Positions 34,166 to 46,871 of a stretch of 64,000 bases of DNA are shown one piece after another. Where the stretch lies: assembly GCA_009746045.1 (NCBI GenBank), contig RPFO01000115.1:250001-314000 (forward strand). The letters are read 5' to 3'. The translations under genes were made by a program, and so were the position numbers. This DNA is from Mesostigma viride. Its lineage: Eukaryota; Streptophyta; Mesostigmatophyceae; Mesostigmatales; Mesostigmataceae. The notes beneath the pieces are model-generated. The model was not told the origin of the DNA. It ran no database searches and worked only from the letters and a program-made list of their open reading frames with translations. How positions within the stretch are numbered: position 1 is the first letter of the stretch; every line of letters starts with the position of its first letter.

Positions 34166-35825
34166 CGTCCAGCATATCAGGGGCTTATACATTTTGGTGG
34201 CAGTGGACAGATTTAGCAGGTACAGGCTGCTCCAGATTCTGCCAGATATGAAGGGGAATACCCTGCTGCTGGGCTTGCAGACTCTCTTACCAGGCTTTGG
34301 GGTGTACAAGACAGTACAGGCTGATATTCAGTTTGAGTGCCTACTGTCACAGCAGGAGCAACTGCCATGCAAGCTGCTGGTCACGCCCAGGGAGAGCCAT
34401 GGACAGCAAGGTGCTGTGGAGAGATCCATCAGGGAGGTCAAGACCGTAGTGCTGGCAGAACCTAAGGTGCCACTGGTAGCATCTGCTTTGGAGAGGGCAG
34501 TGTGGACCAGGCAGGTGGAAGAACAGTTGAACCTCAGAATAAACTACTATTATGACGGGGTGGCTGTCAATCCTGTAGCACTGCAGTTTGGAATGCTAGC
34601 CCAGGAAGTGGTCCAGGCATGCTTGAGGAAGGCAGACAGGGTGTTTGCTCAGTTGAGACGCAAGGATAGGGGCTGGAATGTGCTGAGGCCTCAGGTGGGG
34701 CTGAAGGTCAGAATGTGGAAGGAGCCATCAATGCAGGGCAAGAGGGGCAAGTGGCAGAACGGGGTGGTGACCTGTGTGGAAGATGCCAATCGTTCCTGCC
34801 TTGTGGCCTTGGAGAGTAATCCCAGGCATGTTTACAGGTTGAGCTGGGCCAACGTCAAGGAACGCAAGCCACATGCAATCTGGCCTGCAGACGGGCCTGG
34901 ACCCCAGTGTTGGCTGGAGGGCCAGGTTGAGGACCAGGTAGTTGATGTGCCTGTCACTGACGTGGGAGGTGGCTATCCCTCTGATGATGATGAGGTGCAG
35001 GAGGCAACTGCATCACCTGTGGTGGAGCCAACGGGGGCTGGGCCTGCACCAGGGTCCAAGAGGCCACTCATGGCAGACATTGTCCGGTCGCTCATGTTCA
35101 ACAAGCACAAGGATCCCAAGGTATCTAAGTTGACTGAATGGGGTTCTTGCTGGGCTGCTACCCTAGAAGTGGATACTAACTCAGAGGTGTCTATCATCAG
35201 GGTGGAGGATGCTCAGGGCCTGAAGGTGAATAAGGCTGGCTGCAGGGCAGTGAGTGACTTTACGGGCACTGTAACAATGAAGATCCTAGGGGAAGTGACT
35301 GTGCCTATCCTGGGTGTCCCCACTGCGTTCTGTGTGGTGGAAGGGTACCAGGGGCCTGCCATTTTGGGCCAGAATTTCTTGTGCATGCCAGGAGTGACTC
35401 TGTCAGCAGATGAGCTTGCACTAGAAGGTCACGGCAGTTTGCCCCTCCAGAGATATCACTACTCCAAGGGTCTAGCTGTGGCAGTCAAGGCTGTGAAGGG
35501 GCAGCAGAGTGTGGGGCCTGAAGGCAAGGAGCCCATTGCTGAGGACTTGTTGATCATCCCAACCACCCTAGATCCACGGGACTTGGGGGTGCACAAGTAC
35601 CAGATTGCTGGTCACAGTCCTATTTCCTGGCACCAGTTGGTAGAGTTGATGCAAAGCCCCAAGATGGCTAAGGCATGGATTCTAGGGTTTGTCTCCAGTG
35701 GGCATGACTGGATAGTGTCTAACTGTGCTGAGCCTGTGGATGAGTTGCCCAGGGAGCATCAGTTGCTAAGGCTCTTGTTTGTGCTCAAGCTGAAGGAGAT
35801 AGACGGGTGCAGGTGCCACATGTGA
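34166..35825 (+). pseudogene. pol: Pol of element D: integrase core and retropepsin-like domain
   Basis: Integrase core: VAVDRFSRY after the first catalytic region, then QADIQFECLL (second Asp) and GAVERSIREVK (Glu). About 300 residues later follows a retropepsin-like domain: ATLEVDTNSEVSIIR (catalytic DTG as DTN), then VPILGVPTAFCVVEGY and AILGQNFL, which fits the C-terminal ILGxxxL element of retropepsins. The order integrase then protease is reversed relative to canonical copia. The frame leaves the coding phase near 35800 and reaches a false stop at 35825. Confidence 0.85.
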
Positions 35826-37165
35826 GGCCAGTTGTGACTGAGTACCATGGCACGGGGGAGCTGACAGATGAGGAGTTGTATACGCCTGGGATGCTGCATG
35901 ATACCTGGAGGATTGTTCTGTGTATATATCTGTCTTTCCTGGTCAAGGGCATTGCGTACAGCTCTGTGCTGATTGATTTCAAGAGGGCTTTTCTCAAGGG
36001 TGATGTGGAGCAGGCCAAGGAGACGTGGCGTGATATCCCTCCCTTCTTTGTAACAGTGCCCAAGGTGTGGAGAGCAGAGATCAAGTCAAAATATCTCAGA
36101 ATACTCAAGGGTTTGGAGGGTCTCAGGTCCAGCCCTATCATCTGGAGAAAGAGCCTGGAAAAGTTTCTGAAAACTCACTGTGGCTTTACTGTGTCTCCAG
36201 TTGATCCTTGCTTGTTCCAGAGTACTCATGAAGGGTTGCCTGTGTTTGCATCTCTGCATGGAGATGACCTGCACCTTTTAGGGCCTCCTGAGTGGGTGGA
36301 TTCAGTACTGTCCAAGATCCAGAAGAGGTTTGAGTTAGGAAAGGTCCAGCACATGAAGCAGGATGAGCCCATGGTGTTTTGTGGAATGCAGGCCACGCTG
36401 ATCAAGAGGGCAGGTACTTGGTTTATCAAGATGGAGGGTGGCAACAACTATCCTCAGCAGATCATTGATGCCCTCCAGCAGCCCATTACCCAGGCCAGGT
36501 GTGCCACAATCAGGGGAATGTTGGCTTGGCTAGCTAGCATTTGTGCCCCAGATTTGTTGGTGCTGAGTAGGCTCACAGATGCTCAGCTGGTTGAGGTAGG
36601 GGCAGAGCAGGTGGTTGAGTCTGTCAGGAGCTCACCTCCACTCATACTGGCAGCTGTGGACTTGTACAAACCACTCAACATGGTGCTTTTTGTGGACAGT
36701 TCCATGGACAGCAGGAAGGTGACGGATGTCAGGGGTAGGGCAGCAGCACTCATTACACTACAACAGGAGCACACTTCTCTGGTCAGCTGGTACAGTAGGT
36801 TACAGAACAGGGTGACGCCCAGCAGTGACATTGCTGAGTGCAGGGCAATATGTGAGGGGCTACACACTGCTCTTTACCTCAGGGAGTTATTCTACCAGCT
36901 CTGTCAGGTAGCTTCCTGTAGCTTGCAGCTGCACACACTGGTCAAGACAGACAGCATGGGCATGGTGCAGTTTGTGCACAGACAGCTCGCCAGGAGCAGG
37001 GATCTGGATTATTTGTTGCTGAAGGAGATGTCTTACCTTGCTCATCTTGAACATGTGCCTGGTGTTGACAACCCAGCAGACGCCCTCACCAAGCTGGAGA
37101 GCAAGGCTGAGCTACAATACCCTGTGCTCAAAGGGCTCATGGACCCCTTTTCTGGTGGGACTTGA
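35807..37165 (+). pseudogene. pol: Pol of element D: reverse transcriptase and RNase H
   Basis: About 450 codons continuing Pol in a frame shifted by one base from the preceding piece. The overlap is 35762-35825, with no canonical slippery heptamer, so a mutation is more likely than programmed shifting. RT: LIDFKRAFLKGD and SLHGDDLHLLG (HGDD box). RNase H: FVDSSMDSRK, SSDIAECRA, KTDSMGM and NPADALTK. Ends LKGLMDPFSGGT. Confidence 0.88.
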
Positions 37166-38129
37166 AGTCCAGCCTTTGCCAGTTGGTGGCTGACCAGTGC
37201 TGTTGTCCCCAGGGGGGAGGGCAACAGGTAGCCTACCTGTCACCAAGCAGGTAGAAGGCTCAACAGGAGCAAGCTCTTCCTGTAAAGGATTAGCACAGTG
37301 GGATGCCTTTGGCCTCGGGCAGTTAGGCCATGACAGGGCAGGCCATGTTGAGAGTTCTTCCAGGTTGTTTGTATATATCTCTCTTGTTTAGTTTTCTTTA
37401 GCTGTGAATAAGTGACAACCTTGGATATTATGGTGTTGTAACCTGACAGTTGGGCCTTGCTGGTGCAGGCTGGTCCACTGGGAACACTCAACATTGGTTT
37501 TGGTGGATATTCTATAATAAACCATAATCATGTTGTATGCCAATCTCTCTTGTTGTCTGTCATGTGACCAGGTTAAGTTTAACCTGGGGTTCTGGGGTAG
37601 GGTTCGATTCCCTAGTTGAGCCACAGCCTGGTATGTATGACTCCTGGGCTTTAACACCCAGTGATGACATGGGCTCCCCATCAAGCAGTGGCACAGTGGT
37701 GTTGAAGTGGTTTCCATTGGTGAACATTTGGATGGATGATGCCTGGAACGCTCGGGGCGGGCGCCATGAAACGGGCGCCAGTGATAACTGGGAAGACCAG
37801 GAACTCACTGTAATACGTTTCCTGTAGTCAGGGCCTCTCATTCAGATATCCAGGATATGTTGCCTAAGGAATATTCAATATCCTCCTTTAAGCCCAAGCC
37901 AAGGTACAGTTGCAAAAGAAAGGGTTGGGGATGACCTGCAGGTCAAGTTAATGATCAGATGGCAGGGTTGAACCATAGATCCCTAAAAGAGGATACCATT
38001 AAGGTGGCAAAAGGGGTGCTCATGAGGCTTATTATAAGTCCAGGGTAACCAGGTGTCCATTTCACAAGGCAGCAAGGAATGGGTTGGTCATGGTGTGAAG
38101 CTTGCAGCTCCAAAACAAGAAAGGGTTGG
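37166..38129 (+). other. 3' non-coding region of element D
   Basis: No gene. It contains an AATAAA at 37516-37521 and a tRNA-T-arm-like GGTTCGATTCC (37601-37611). Around 37790-37820, GGGAAGACCAGGAACTCACTG closely resembles the LTR end (GGGAAGACCAGAAACTCACTG), so an old LTR fragment may be embedded. The tract AAGAAAGGGTTGG at 38117-38129 is the likely polypurine primer in front of the LTR. Confidence 0.6.
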
Positions 38130-38773
38130 AGTTAGCATATTGGTGATGCAATATGCTAAGCATATCATACTTGAAGTGGCCTTTCCAACGCCGTGCTAAA
38201 CGCCTCATTTGGACAAGGAACTTGAGAGTTATCAAGTCCCGAAGTAATGCCGCCGGACGCTACAGCAGTACCAGGACTAAGGACACGTGAGGGACAGGGC
38301 ACGTGGCAGTGTTGGGTGAACCATCACACGTTACGTGTCACAGGACCGACTGTCACTAGGAGGTACTGTGGTCAATATTGGTTGATGGTACCAAGAATGT
38401 CACAGGACTTCAGGACTGGCAGTCCTGCAGGCCTGGGATGGACGGGTACTTGTCATGACGGATAAATCCAGAGCGTTACTGTCATTCATGGAAGGACAGA
38501 CGTCCTGGATTGATGCAACCAAGGAAATTGACAGTGGCGGACCTGCCAAGGCGTGCAAGGCCTGGCAGCAATGGTGAGACCTAGAAAGGCTCGGACACAG
38601 CAGTGGCCAAGCGTCTTTTCCCAACACCGTCCGTGGGTGCTGCCGCCTCAGGCTAGTGACCACAGGGTAGTGAGGCAACTGTGGTAAAGGTTAAAAGCCG
38701 CTGGTTGAAACCATGGCTCCATTCATCACATCTTGGGAAGACCAGAAACTCACTGATCCGCGTTCATCTAAAT
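38130..38773 (+). repeat. 3' LTR of copia element D (644 bp)
   Basis: Starts AGTTAGCATATTGG and ends CATCTAAAT directly against satellite GCGGCTGCAC. Differs from the 5' LTR at about one base. Confidence 0.9.
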
Positions 38774-39418
38774 GCGGCTGCACACACACATACATACACC
38801 ATGCACGCAAGGGGCGAGTGCAAAAACATGTACATACACCGCGCACGCAAGGGGCAACTGCCCACACATGGACATACACCATGCACGCAAGGGGCGGCTG
38901 CACACACATGTACATCCACCGCGCACGCAAGGGGCGAGTGCACACACACGTACACACACCGCGCACGCAAGGGGCGGCTGCACACACACGTACACACACC
39001 ATGCACGCAATTGCCGGCATGCACACACACGTACATCCACCGCGCACGCAAGGGGCAACTGCACACACATGTACACACACCGCGCACGCTTGGGGCAGCT
39101 GCACTCACATGTACACACACCGCGCACGCTTGGGGCGGCTGCACACACACGTACCTACACCGCGCACGCAAGGGGCGGCTGCACACACACGTACATACAC
39201 CGCGCACGCAAGGGGCAACTGCACACACATGTACATACACCGCGCAACCACGGGGCGGCTGCACACACACGTACATACACCGCGCACGCAAGGGGCGGCT
39301 GCACACATACGTACCTACACCGCGCACGCAAGGGGCGACTGCACACACATGTACATCCACCGCGCACGCAAGGGCCGGCTGCACACACACGTACACACAC
39401 CATGCACGCAAGGGCCGG
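38774..39418. repeat. 40-bp satellite, block 6
   Basis: Array between element D and F3. The order of unit variants is the same as at 28530-29110, so it is another copy of a higher-order block. It stops at AGGGCCGG, which continues at 41429 as CTGCACAC. Confidence 0.93.
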
Positions 39419-41428
39419 ATCCAATTGCTGCTTTAGTTCCATTGGAGTGAGGGGCTGCCAGAGAAACATGTTTATTACAAATACGTGTTAGGCACACGTC
39501 CAAGCCATTAGCTAACCTAAGAATCTGCAGTTTCTAAGCTAACTAGGCCACACAACAAGGGCCGAAACATCATACCAGTCATAAGGACCTGGGCCAGTCA
39601 AGAGGACCTGGGCTTTGTAACATCCGTCTGGCAGCAAGGGTGGGTGGGTGGGAGCTGCAAAGAGGAGTGGTTGTTGCCCCGCCACAACCCTAAGTATCCA
39701 CCGTCTACCTAGTCGTAGGTGGGGTGACGGACGCCAGCCCACTGACCAACAGGCCAGTGGCGCCGCGCCGTCCCCGGTCCACAGGACTGCCCCCGGTCCA
39801 CAACACAAATTGGACCCGGTCCACAGTACCGTCCCCGGTACCCCCCCCCCACAACACCGTACCCCCCCCCCTAGTACTGGCTACCTAGTCAGACCTGTCT
39901 ACTGCGGCCTCCCCTCCCCCTTTGAGACTTCCGCAGGTCATAGATAGAACGAGCGTGAGCTCACAAAATCCAATTGCTGCTTTAGTTCCATTGGAGTGAG
40001 GGGCTGCCAGAGAAACATGTTTATTACAAATACGTGTTAGGCACACGTCCAAGCCATTAGCTAACCTAAGAATCTGCAGTTTCTAAGCTAACTAGGCCAC
40101 ACAACAAGGGCCGAAACATCATACCAGTCATAAGGACCTGGGCCAGTCAAGAGGACCTGGGCTTTGTAACATCCCGCACCCACTACCTGGCCACTTGGCC
40201 GCAAGCTGTCGTATGGCCCAGACTTCTCGTCGCCCCCTTGTCCCCTGCCGCTACCAGTGCTTCATTAACCAGGCGGCAATACAAGGGGGAAGCCAAAAGT
40301 ATCCCCGTAGGGACCCCCCCACTGCGGGGGGTTCTCACCCATGTGGGCACTGCCCTCGGCAGCCACCCCTGCAGGCTCGGCAATTCTTTGTACACCTTTC
40401 TTCACAGGCATAGCACCCCCGGCACCCCAATGACGCAGCTGCGTCTGGGATCCGCTATCGCCCCGCCCTAACATCCTTCCCCTTTCCCCGCTGTGCACCG
40501 TCAGTCCCAACAACTCGTCCCCGCTTAAACTACGCGGCAACGACCCCGCCATTCCGCGCTGGCCGCCGGCCGCTGTCGCCTCACTTGGCACGAGGAAATG
40601 TTAGGCTGTTTAGGGTGCTGCCCCCCCTGGCGCTGGGGCTGCAGCCACCCCGCTCCTATGCTGGCCTGGGGGCTCGATTCCCCCTTCTTCCCATGCTCGT
40701 ATAGCGCGCTCATGCACTATTCTTGACGATATTCATTAGCCAGGCCCAGCACATACGATACACAACGAACTTGCCTGCGGCGTATTCCCCCTCCGCCTGT
40801 AGCTGTTGCCACCCTAGCACCACGACTGCCCCGCTTCAGTTGTCCGATCAAGAGTCACTCCCGCGTCTATCCAGACCCCTCCCGCGAGCCCGGGGTGGCG
40901 AGTACAACGCAGCAAAAATAAAACAATCTGGCACTGGCAGCTACCGCCTGCACTTCGAACGGCAAGTTATTGGGGTGCTGCCGACCCCCGTCGCGCAGCC
41001 GTCATAACCTTAAATAAAACAGGCCCCCGAATAATAATTCGGAGGCCGGTAGCTGTGATTTACATTCGGCACCGCCATAGCAGTGCACACACGCCGTCAG
41101 TGGGCCGTCGACACAGCTGCAAAGAGGAGTGGTTGTTGCCCCGCCACAACCCTAAGTATCCACCGTCTACCTAGTCGTAGGTGGGGTGACGGACGCCAGC
41201 CCACTGACCAACAGGCCAGTGGCGCCGCGCCGTCCCCGGTCCACAGGACTGCCCCCGGTCCACAACACAAATTGGACCCGGTCCACAGTACCGTCCCCGG
41301 TACCCCCCCCCACAACACCGTACCCCCCCCCCTAGTACTGGCTACCTAGTCAGACCTGTCTACTGCGGCCTCCCCTCCCCCTTTGAGACTTCCGCAGGTC
41401 ATAGATAGAACGAGCGTGAGCTCACAAA
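39419..41428 (+). mobile_element. Element F3: F dimer, same orientation as F1, no target duplication
   Basis: 2010 bp. Satellite AAGGGCCGG before and CTGCACACACACG after join seamlessly. Short version 39419-39967, long version 39968-41428. Nearly identical to F1, with small differences in C-runs and a few bases near 40315, 40918 and 41018. Non-coding. Confidence 0.86.
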
Positions 41429-41564
41429 CTGCACACACACGTACATACACCGCGCACGCAAGGGGCGGCTGCACACACACGTACACACACCGCGCACGCA
41501 AGGGGCAGCTGCACACACACGTACATACACCATGCACGCAATTGCCGGCATGCACACACACGTA
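41429..41564. repeat. 40-bp satellite, block 7
   Basis: About 3.4 units between F3 and family A copy 2. It ends ACGTA (41560-41564), the target duplication of that element. Confidence 0.92.
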
Positions 41565-42019
41565 AGTTGGATGGAGACTAGGGACGACGAACAACTGCGA
41601 AAGCTGAGAGCGAATGATGATTGTATTACAATAATACAATGAGAGAGCGATGAAAGCTGAGGGCTCAGAATGGAACTGGGCAGACTCGGGTGCTGTGGCA
41701 CTCCCCAGTGCTACGCCTATATGCCTATGGCGGTGCTACCTGCAGCACACGACCAGTGGACAACTGTACACTGCAATGCCATGCGACCACGTCACTAGCA
41801 ACCAGCTAAGACTCGGCCCGTCAGGCCCGACTACACCGGACCTGGCGGGTCGAGCTAGCACCTAGGAACAGTCTGGCACTAACCGCACATCGGTCCACAT
41901 GACACCTCAGTACCGTACACCCTGCCGTACTGTACTGAGGTGTCCCGCTCAGCCGCGGTAGGCAATACGCGGCGCGCAGGCCGGAAATCCGTGTGTCAGC
42001 CTAAGCATCTCATCTAACT
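41565..42019 (-). repeat. 3' LTR of family A copy 2 (455 bp)
   Basis: On the + strand it reads AGTTGGATGG to CATCTAACT. Same sequence as 49567-50021, and near-identical to 2871-3328. Contains the 13-bp inverted repeat GACACCTCAGTAC. Confidence 0.94.
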
Positions 42020-43074
42020 CCCATTATGTTTTCCTTTCAGGTTGAAGGCTAGCGACTTCAAGCCTGACCCTGCCCAGCTAGGAGACTGACTCCAAGCTGA
42101 CTGAGGTGCTGAGCAACTGACACCCATACTGCAACATCTGGACTGAAAAAGATGGGCCCCAGAACTCGTGCAATACTTGTGATGGCATCACGTTTAGCTC
42201 AACATGCCCGGGGAGTTCCTCCTCCTCGCGAGCTCACAAGGGAGATAGCTATGCCTGTCTGCCTATCCAGGGAGTGCATCACCAGCCAAGAAGCCATTGT
42301 AAAAATGCCAAGGTAACCGTTTAAGAGGTTCCATGTTGTTCCATCATCATCGCCCACTCAGAGAAAAATACCCAGCCAGGCTGGGTCAACTGAGCTCAGG
42401 TTACCTGCAACCTGAGGAGTGACAGTGGACAGGTTTATTGCACCCTGCACTGTCCATGTTGTACCTGCACAACATGTGAGGACCAGCCACCCCTGCCCTG
42501 CACAGAGGGGGCTGAAGTCCGAGTGACAGGTGACAGGACTATGACATCCTGGACCTGGCCACATTGCACCTGCACAACGTGTGAGACCAGCCACCCCTGC
42601 CCTGCACATGGGTGACTGAAGTCCTGGTGACAGGTGACAGGAATATTTCATCCTGCACCTGTGCTGAGCACGTTGTACTAGACAACATGACAGCACCCAT
42701 GCCTTACTGCCACTGAACAGTAAGGCCAGGTGGCCCAGGATATCCACAGTGAACTGGGGTCCTGGGTAACCACCTGTCAAGGGAGCTTTGACCCTCCACT
42801 TGAATGGGGGCACCTGAGCCACTGAGCTCAAGGCCATTCCACCAAGGCATACGCCCTAGGGAATAAAGGTGTGAGATACATCCCATGCCCACCTATGAAG
42901 GTGTGCATAACGAAATTCCATGGTGTTGAAAAATCAAAACAGATTTTATTGGGCATAGGGCACGCAGATGTATGAAAACAGACTCCAACCAACCCCCCTG
43001 CTGGAAGCCACAACCCCTTGGACCTGCCCAAGGGGTACTGGGTGACCTAGGCGGCCCTGGTGAACAGGACCCTG
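42020..43074 (-). other. 3' non-coding region of family A copy 2
   Basis: Inverted equivalent of 1806-2870: the polypurine tract adjoins the LTR, imperfect about 100-bp repeats lie at about 42440-42680, and AATAAA-type signals occur. No gene seen. Confidence 0.65.
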
Positions 43075-44502
43075 CTAGGCGTCCCCCCTATGGGGCAGGG
43101 TTGCCTGCTTGCCATAGGGGTTCATCAAGTGGTACAACAGCTGATATTGTTCAGCTGCCTGCTGAGGCACTTTAGTGAGTGCATCAGCAGCGTTGTGTTT
43201 GTCCTCCACGTGACGGGTGGACTCCCAGTAGGTGGACTCCTGTTTCAGGACCACCCAGTCAAGATCAGTGTGGACAGCATAGGGGTTAGCAAGGAAACTG
43301 AGGACTGACTGACTGTCAGTGAGCAAGTGTGCCACCACCCCAGCATTGCTGCCTGCTTGCATCTGCAACCAAACCAGCACATGATTCAAGTACCTGGCAT
43401 GAAGCACTGCTGACACCACTGCCCTGCACTCAGCAGCATTGCTGCTGACAGCCTTGCGTCTATGCAACCGGCTGTACCATGAAATGAGAGACAAGGGTGC
43501 ATCATCATTCTGCACAAAATACAAGCCTGACTCCCTTGCCTGCAACTTGGTAATCTGCCTGGACTCCATGGAACTATCCATCATAGCTTGGATGTGAATG
43601 GTTTTGTGGAGATCCAAGGAGTGCAAGATAAGGGGAGGGCCCTCCTGGAGAGTTTTGGTGATGGCTTTGTGACCTACTTGCATCAAGACATCATCATCAA
43701 CTCTGCTAACCACAGCCAGGTGAGGTGCACACGTTGAGCACAACCACCCCAGCTTGCCTCTAATGGTAGGACAGGCTCCAGGTTTGATTTTTGTTTGCAA
43801 AACCTCCAAGCAGCTGTGCATGTAATCATTGGGAGAGTAGAGTGCACACACCCACTGGTTTTGATGCTGCTGGAGTTGTAACATTGTGCCACAAAATTTT
43901 ATGGCAGTGGTGCCCAGCTCTACTTGCTTGCCAATCTCAAAATGCTGTGACACTTGTTGAATAAAATCATCCACAGCACGCCTTGGCCCAGCAATCAGCT
44001 GATCATCCCCATGCCACACAAAGGTGAGAATGCCATGAGGGTGTGGGACCACAAAGAAGCAAGGGTCTATGTCATCATATCTAGCCCCTAACTTTTCAAA
44101 CACAGCCTGAGCTGACATCCTGAAAATGCGAGGAGCTGATTGCAGCCCTTCAACACCTATGTTAGCTTTCAGGTACTGCTGAGGGATGTGTTTTGCCCAA
44201 ACTCTGGGAGTGGAGACTACGTACACCTGACCATGCCACACTTGTTGTGCTATCTCAGGTGAGCCTTTCAGGAAAGCCCTTTTAATGTCTGTAGCCTTAC
44301 AGATATAGTCATCCCCATCATTGAGATGACCCACAAAGACAGACAGCAAGATTTTTAGGGATGTTTGCTGAATGCCTGGCGTGTACAACTCTGCCTCTGT
44401 CAGATCAGTGGTGCCCTTGAACTCTGTCACACAAGGTCTAGCATGAAAGATGACTGACCCATCTGCTGCTGGCTTATGTTTACACACAAACTTCAGGCGC
44501 AA
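43075..44502 (-). pseudogene. pol: Reverse transcriptase-RNase H, family A copy 2
   Basis: 475-codon frame with RT motifs ATDIKRAFLKG and VWHGDDQLI and RNase H motifs MMDSSMES, SNAAECRA, LLTDSQS and NAADALTK. It overlaps the previous Pol piece by 10 bp in another phase. This frame break at the PR-RT linker is the one shared with copy 1. Otherwise intact, and longer at the N-terminus than in copy 1 because the deletion near 433 is absent here. Confidence 0.9.
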
Positions 44503-44957
44503 GTGCTTGCACCCTGCAGGCTTTTTGTCAATAGGTGTGACAGGGGAGTATGAGAAGGACTAAGAGGATCTGGCACTACCCATTCTTCCCTGGCCTTGTT
44601 AAAGGCCTCCACCCATTTTAGGAATCCTATGTGTGTGCGACAGTCTTGCTCTATCTGTTCATAAGAAAGAGGAGACATTTTAGCCACATCATGCTTGCCC
44701 AATCCAAATGAGTTGGGATGAAGTTTTTGGTTGTGAACCAGGTCTGCCACACAGGGTTCTTGCCCTGGGGCATACTTGGGTGTAGCAAATTTTACAGAAG
44801 CAATGTTGGTGTTAAGAAGTTTTTCAAGAGAAATTTTGAAATGATTCAGATCAACACCACCCATGTCCTGGATGGATAGTCTATCACTGGATATGAGGAC
44901 ACCAGGGTAACAGAGAAAAGGATCCCCCAATAAAGCATTCCCTTTATAACCTTCCAA
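44493..44957 (-). pseudogene. pol: Pol: end of protease-like domain and linker, family A copy 2
   Basis: 154-codon frame beginning in the second half of the retropepsin-like domain (EGYKGNALLGDPF, matching EGYSGNTLLGEPF of element C), then the linker to RT. A missing base near 44980 (CTGGT where CTGGGT is expected) separates it from the catalytic half. Confidence 0.8.
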
Positions 44958-46768
44958 GACCTGAAAAGGAGTGGGGATACCAGTATAGTCAACATGACCT
45001 GACCTAATACCTTGAGGGATGACTGCCCTGAGAAATCAGCCACATGGTGCCAGGGTGAAGGTTCCAAAGGCAAATGGGGCACAGCCAGGGCACTGATAAT
45101 GCTGACCTGGGCTTGTGTGTCCACTGCAACCATAAATGGGCTATTGTCATTCTGCCCAACCTTCCCCACCTTAGCTGATCCTGCAGCAGTTTGAGCTTTG
45201 GCTCTATGAGCTGCTTGTAAAATGCGAACAGCGTCTGCTAGGCTGCGTTTGGAAGGTGCAGCTAGTGGCTGAGCTATGTTCACACTTGTAGAGGTGATAG
45301 GTTGCTGATCACCTGTTTTGCCAATGTGACCCTCTGCTGCAGGGGGCCAATCCTGCAGTGACTGCCTGCAATCATCAAGGGTGACCTGGGTGTCACAGTG
45401 GGTGTGGCTCTCACACTCACCAGTGGGTGTTCCAAACAACCACTCACTGGGCAACGCTGGGATGCCAGGCAACTGTACAGGGCTGTCGGCCAACAGCTCT
45501 TCCTCCTCTGCCACGTCTGACACAGTTGGAAAATACAATTTCATCCTGTGAGGTGAACACCTGTGAATTTTTCCCGTGTCATTGTGTTTAACTAACACTG
45601 TCCTGCCAGTGGTGTTAAACTTTAGGATGGTGGCTGGCCCATGCCAGGTACCCACCTTGCCTAGTCCCGACTCCTTGTAGAATAGGACCTGATCCCCTTC
45701 TCTGAAGGTGGGACGTGGATGCTTTGCATCCTTGACAGCTAACCTGCTAGCTGTCTGTGCTCGCTGTGCGTTGTAGAGGGCTAGTACCTCAGGTGGATAA
45801 ATGCCTGCATGCAATCCATCTGGTGTAATGACCACCCCTTGTGGGGTTTTCATGAGTGGCCTCCTGTTGAGGACTTGGCACAACCTGGTGGACCACAGAG
45901 CTCTGTCAGCATAGGACCCACTGTCAGCCAGCAGATTGCCATCTTCTTTGGCTACAAGGGTTTTAATGGACCTGATGGCCCTTTCAATAATGCCTTGCCT
46001 CTCATGATCTTCTAGCCCAGCCAGATCAATAGCCTCACACCCTGGTTCATTGGCAAGACATGTGAACTGCTGATCCAGTAACAATGCCTCCACAGGGTAG
46101 TACCTGGCCTGAGCAATCAAGAGAGCCCTGAGCAACTGTGTCTTGTCCATTCCAGGTAATGGTTCAATGGTTGTGTACCTTGACCATGCATCTTTAAGTG
46201 CCAAGTAAGATTGTCCTTTGATATGAAAGACATCTCCTACCACCCTGCCCTTGCTCTTAGGTGGGGTAGCTACATGCCACTTAGGGGGTTTGGGTGCATT
46301 GAACTGACAATGCTGGCAGTGGGATCTGACCACCTGGCATGCACGTCTGAGTGCTGCCCCCCCTATTGCTGCTGCCACCACCTCTGCACTCACTTCATGC
46401 CCATAAAGGAAATGCAACTGCAAAGCAAGCTCCTGAAAACTGATCTGAGCATCCTCTGCTGGGGACACTCTGCACACCTTGGGAACCATAGATGTGAAGG
46501 TTGGTTTAGAGACATAATCTTCTGAAACCAGCTGTAGCACCTTTCCAGAACTGCTCACTGCTCTGACAGTGGGGCATGCAGAAGAAGAAGGTGAAGCAGG
46601 CACACTCAAGCCAGCATGAGAGGGAGACTCACACTTCTTGCCGTAAGGAGGCCGCTTGCAGTCCTTGGGGTCACCGTGGGGCGGCCCGTGGCACTTGTGG
46701 CACAGGACGTCCAAATGCCCCAGCTCGTCCACGTTCTTGCGGCAGGTGGGCCGCAGGTGGTACTTCAT
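44846..46768 (-). pseudogene. pol: Pol: zinc knuckles, integrase and protease catalytic half, family A copy 2
   Basis: 640-codon frame. It opens inside the nucleocapsid: a first knuckle CTRCGMKYHLRPTC just overlaps the start (its first residues are upstream in the same frame) and a second, CHKCHGPPHGDPKDC, follows. Integrase zinc finger: LHFLYGH and CQHCQF. Core: GDVFHI, LLDQQFTCL and IIERAIRSIK. The protease-like motif AVDTQAQVSIISA follows near residue 580, after integrase. The last residues are out of phase because of the lesion near 44980. Confidence 0.9.
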
Positions 46769-46818
46769 GCCACAGCGGGTGCACCGCTGAGAAGACTTGT
46801 CCTCCTTGTCCTGCTTCT

Positions 46819-46871
<53 letters not shown>

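Larger units (their letters stand above)
29720..38773 (+). mobile_element. Ty1/copia retrotransposon D
   Basis: Two 644-bp LTRs enclose ORF0, gag and pol. The 3' LTR abuts satellite at GCGGC (38774-38778). A matching GCGGC is found not at the 5' LTR but at 29338-29342 before the attached palindrome, so the integrated unit was 29343-38773. Pol is interrupted by G5 and has a frameshift at the PR-RT boundary. The two LTRs differ at about one position (29919 versus 38329), so integration is fairly recent, before G5 jumped in. Confidence 0.9.

Noticed and set aside
35762-35825. Programmed -1 frameshift at the PR-RT boundary of element D
   Set aside because: The frames overlap suitably, but no X-XXY-YYZ slippery heptamer is seen, and family B/C is in frame here, so a mutation is more likely.
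29338-38780. A 7-bp duplication GCGGCTG around the composite D insertion
   Set aside because: Assigning the first TG to the palindrome gives TG...CA ends and a 5-bp duplication, consistent with the other copia insertions. The extra two bases are ambiguity.
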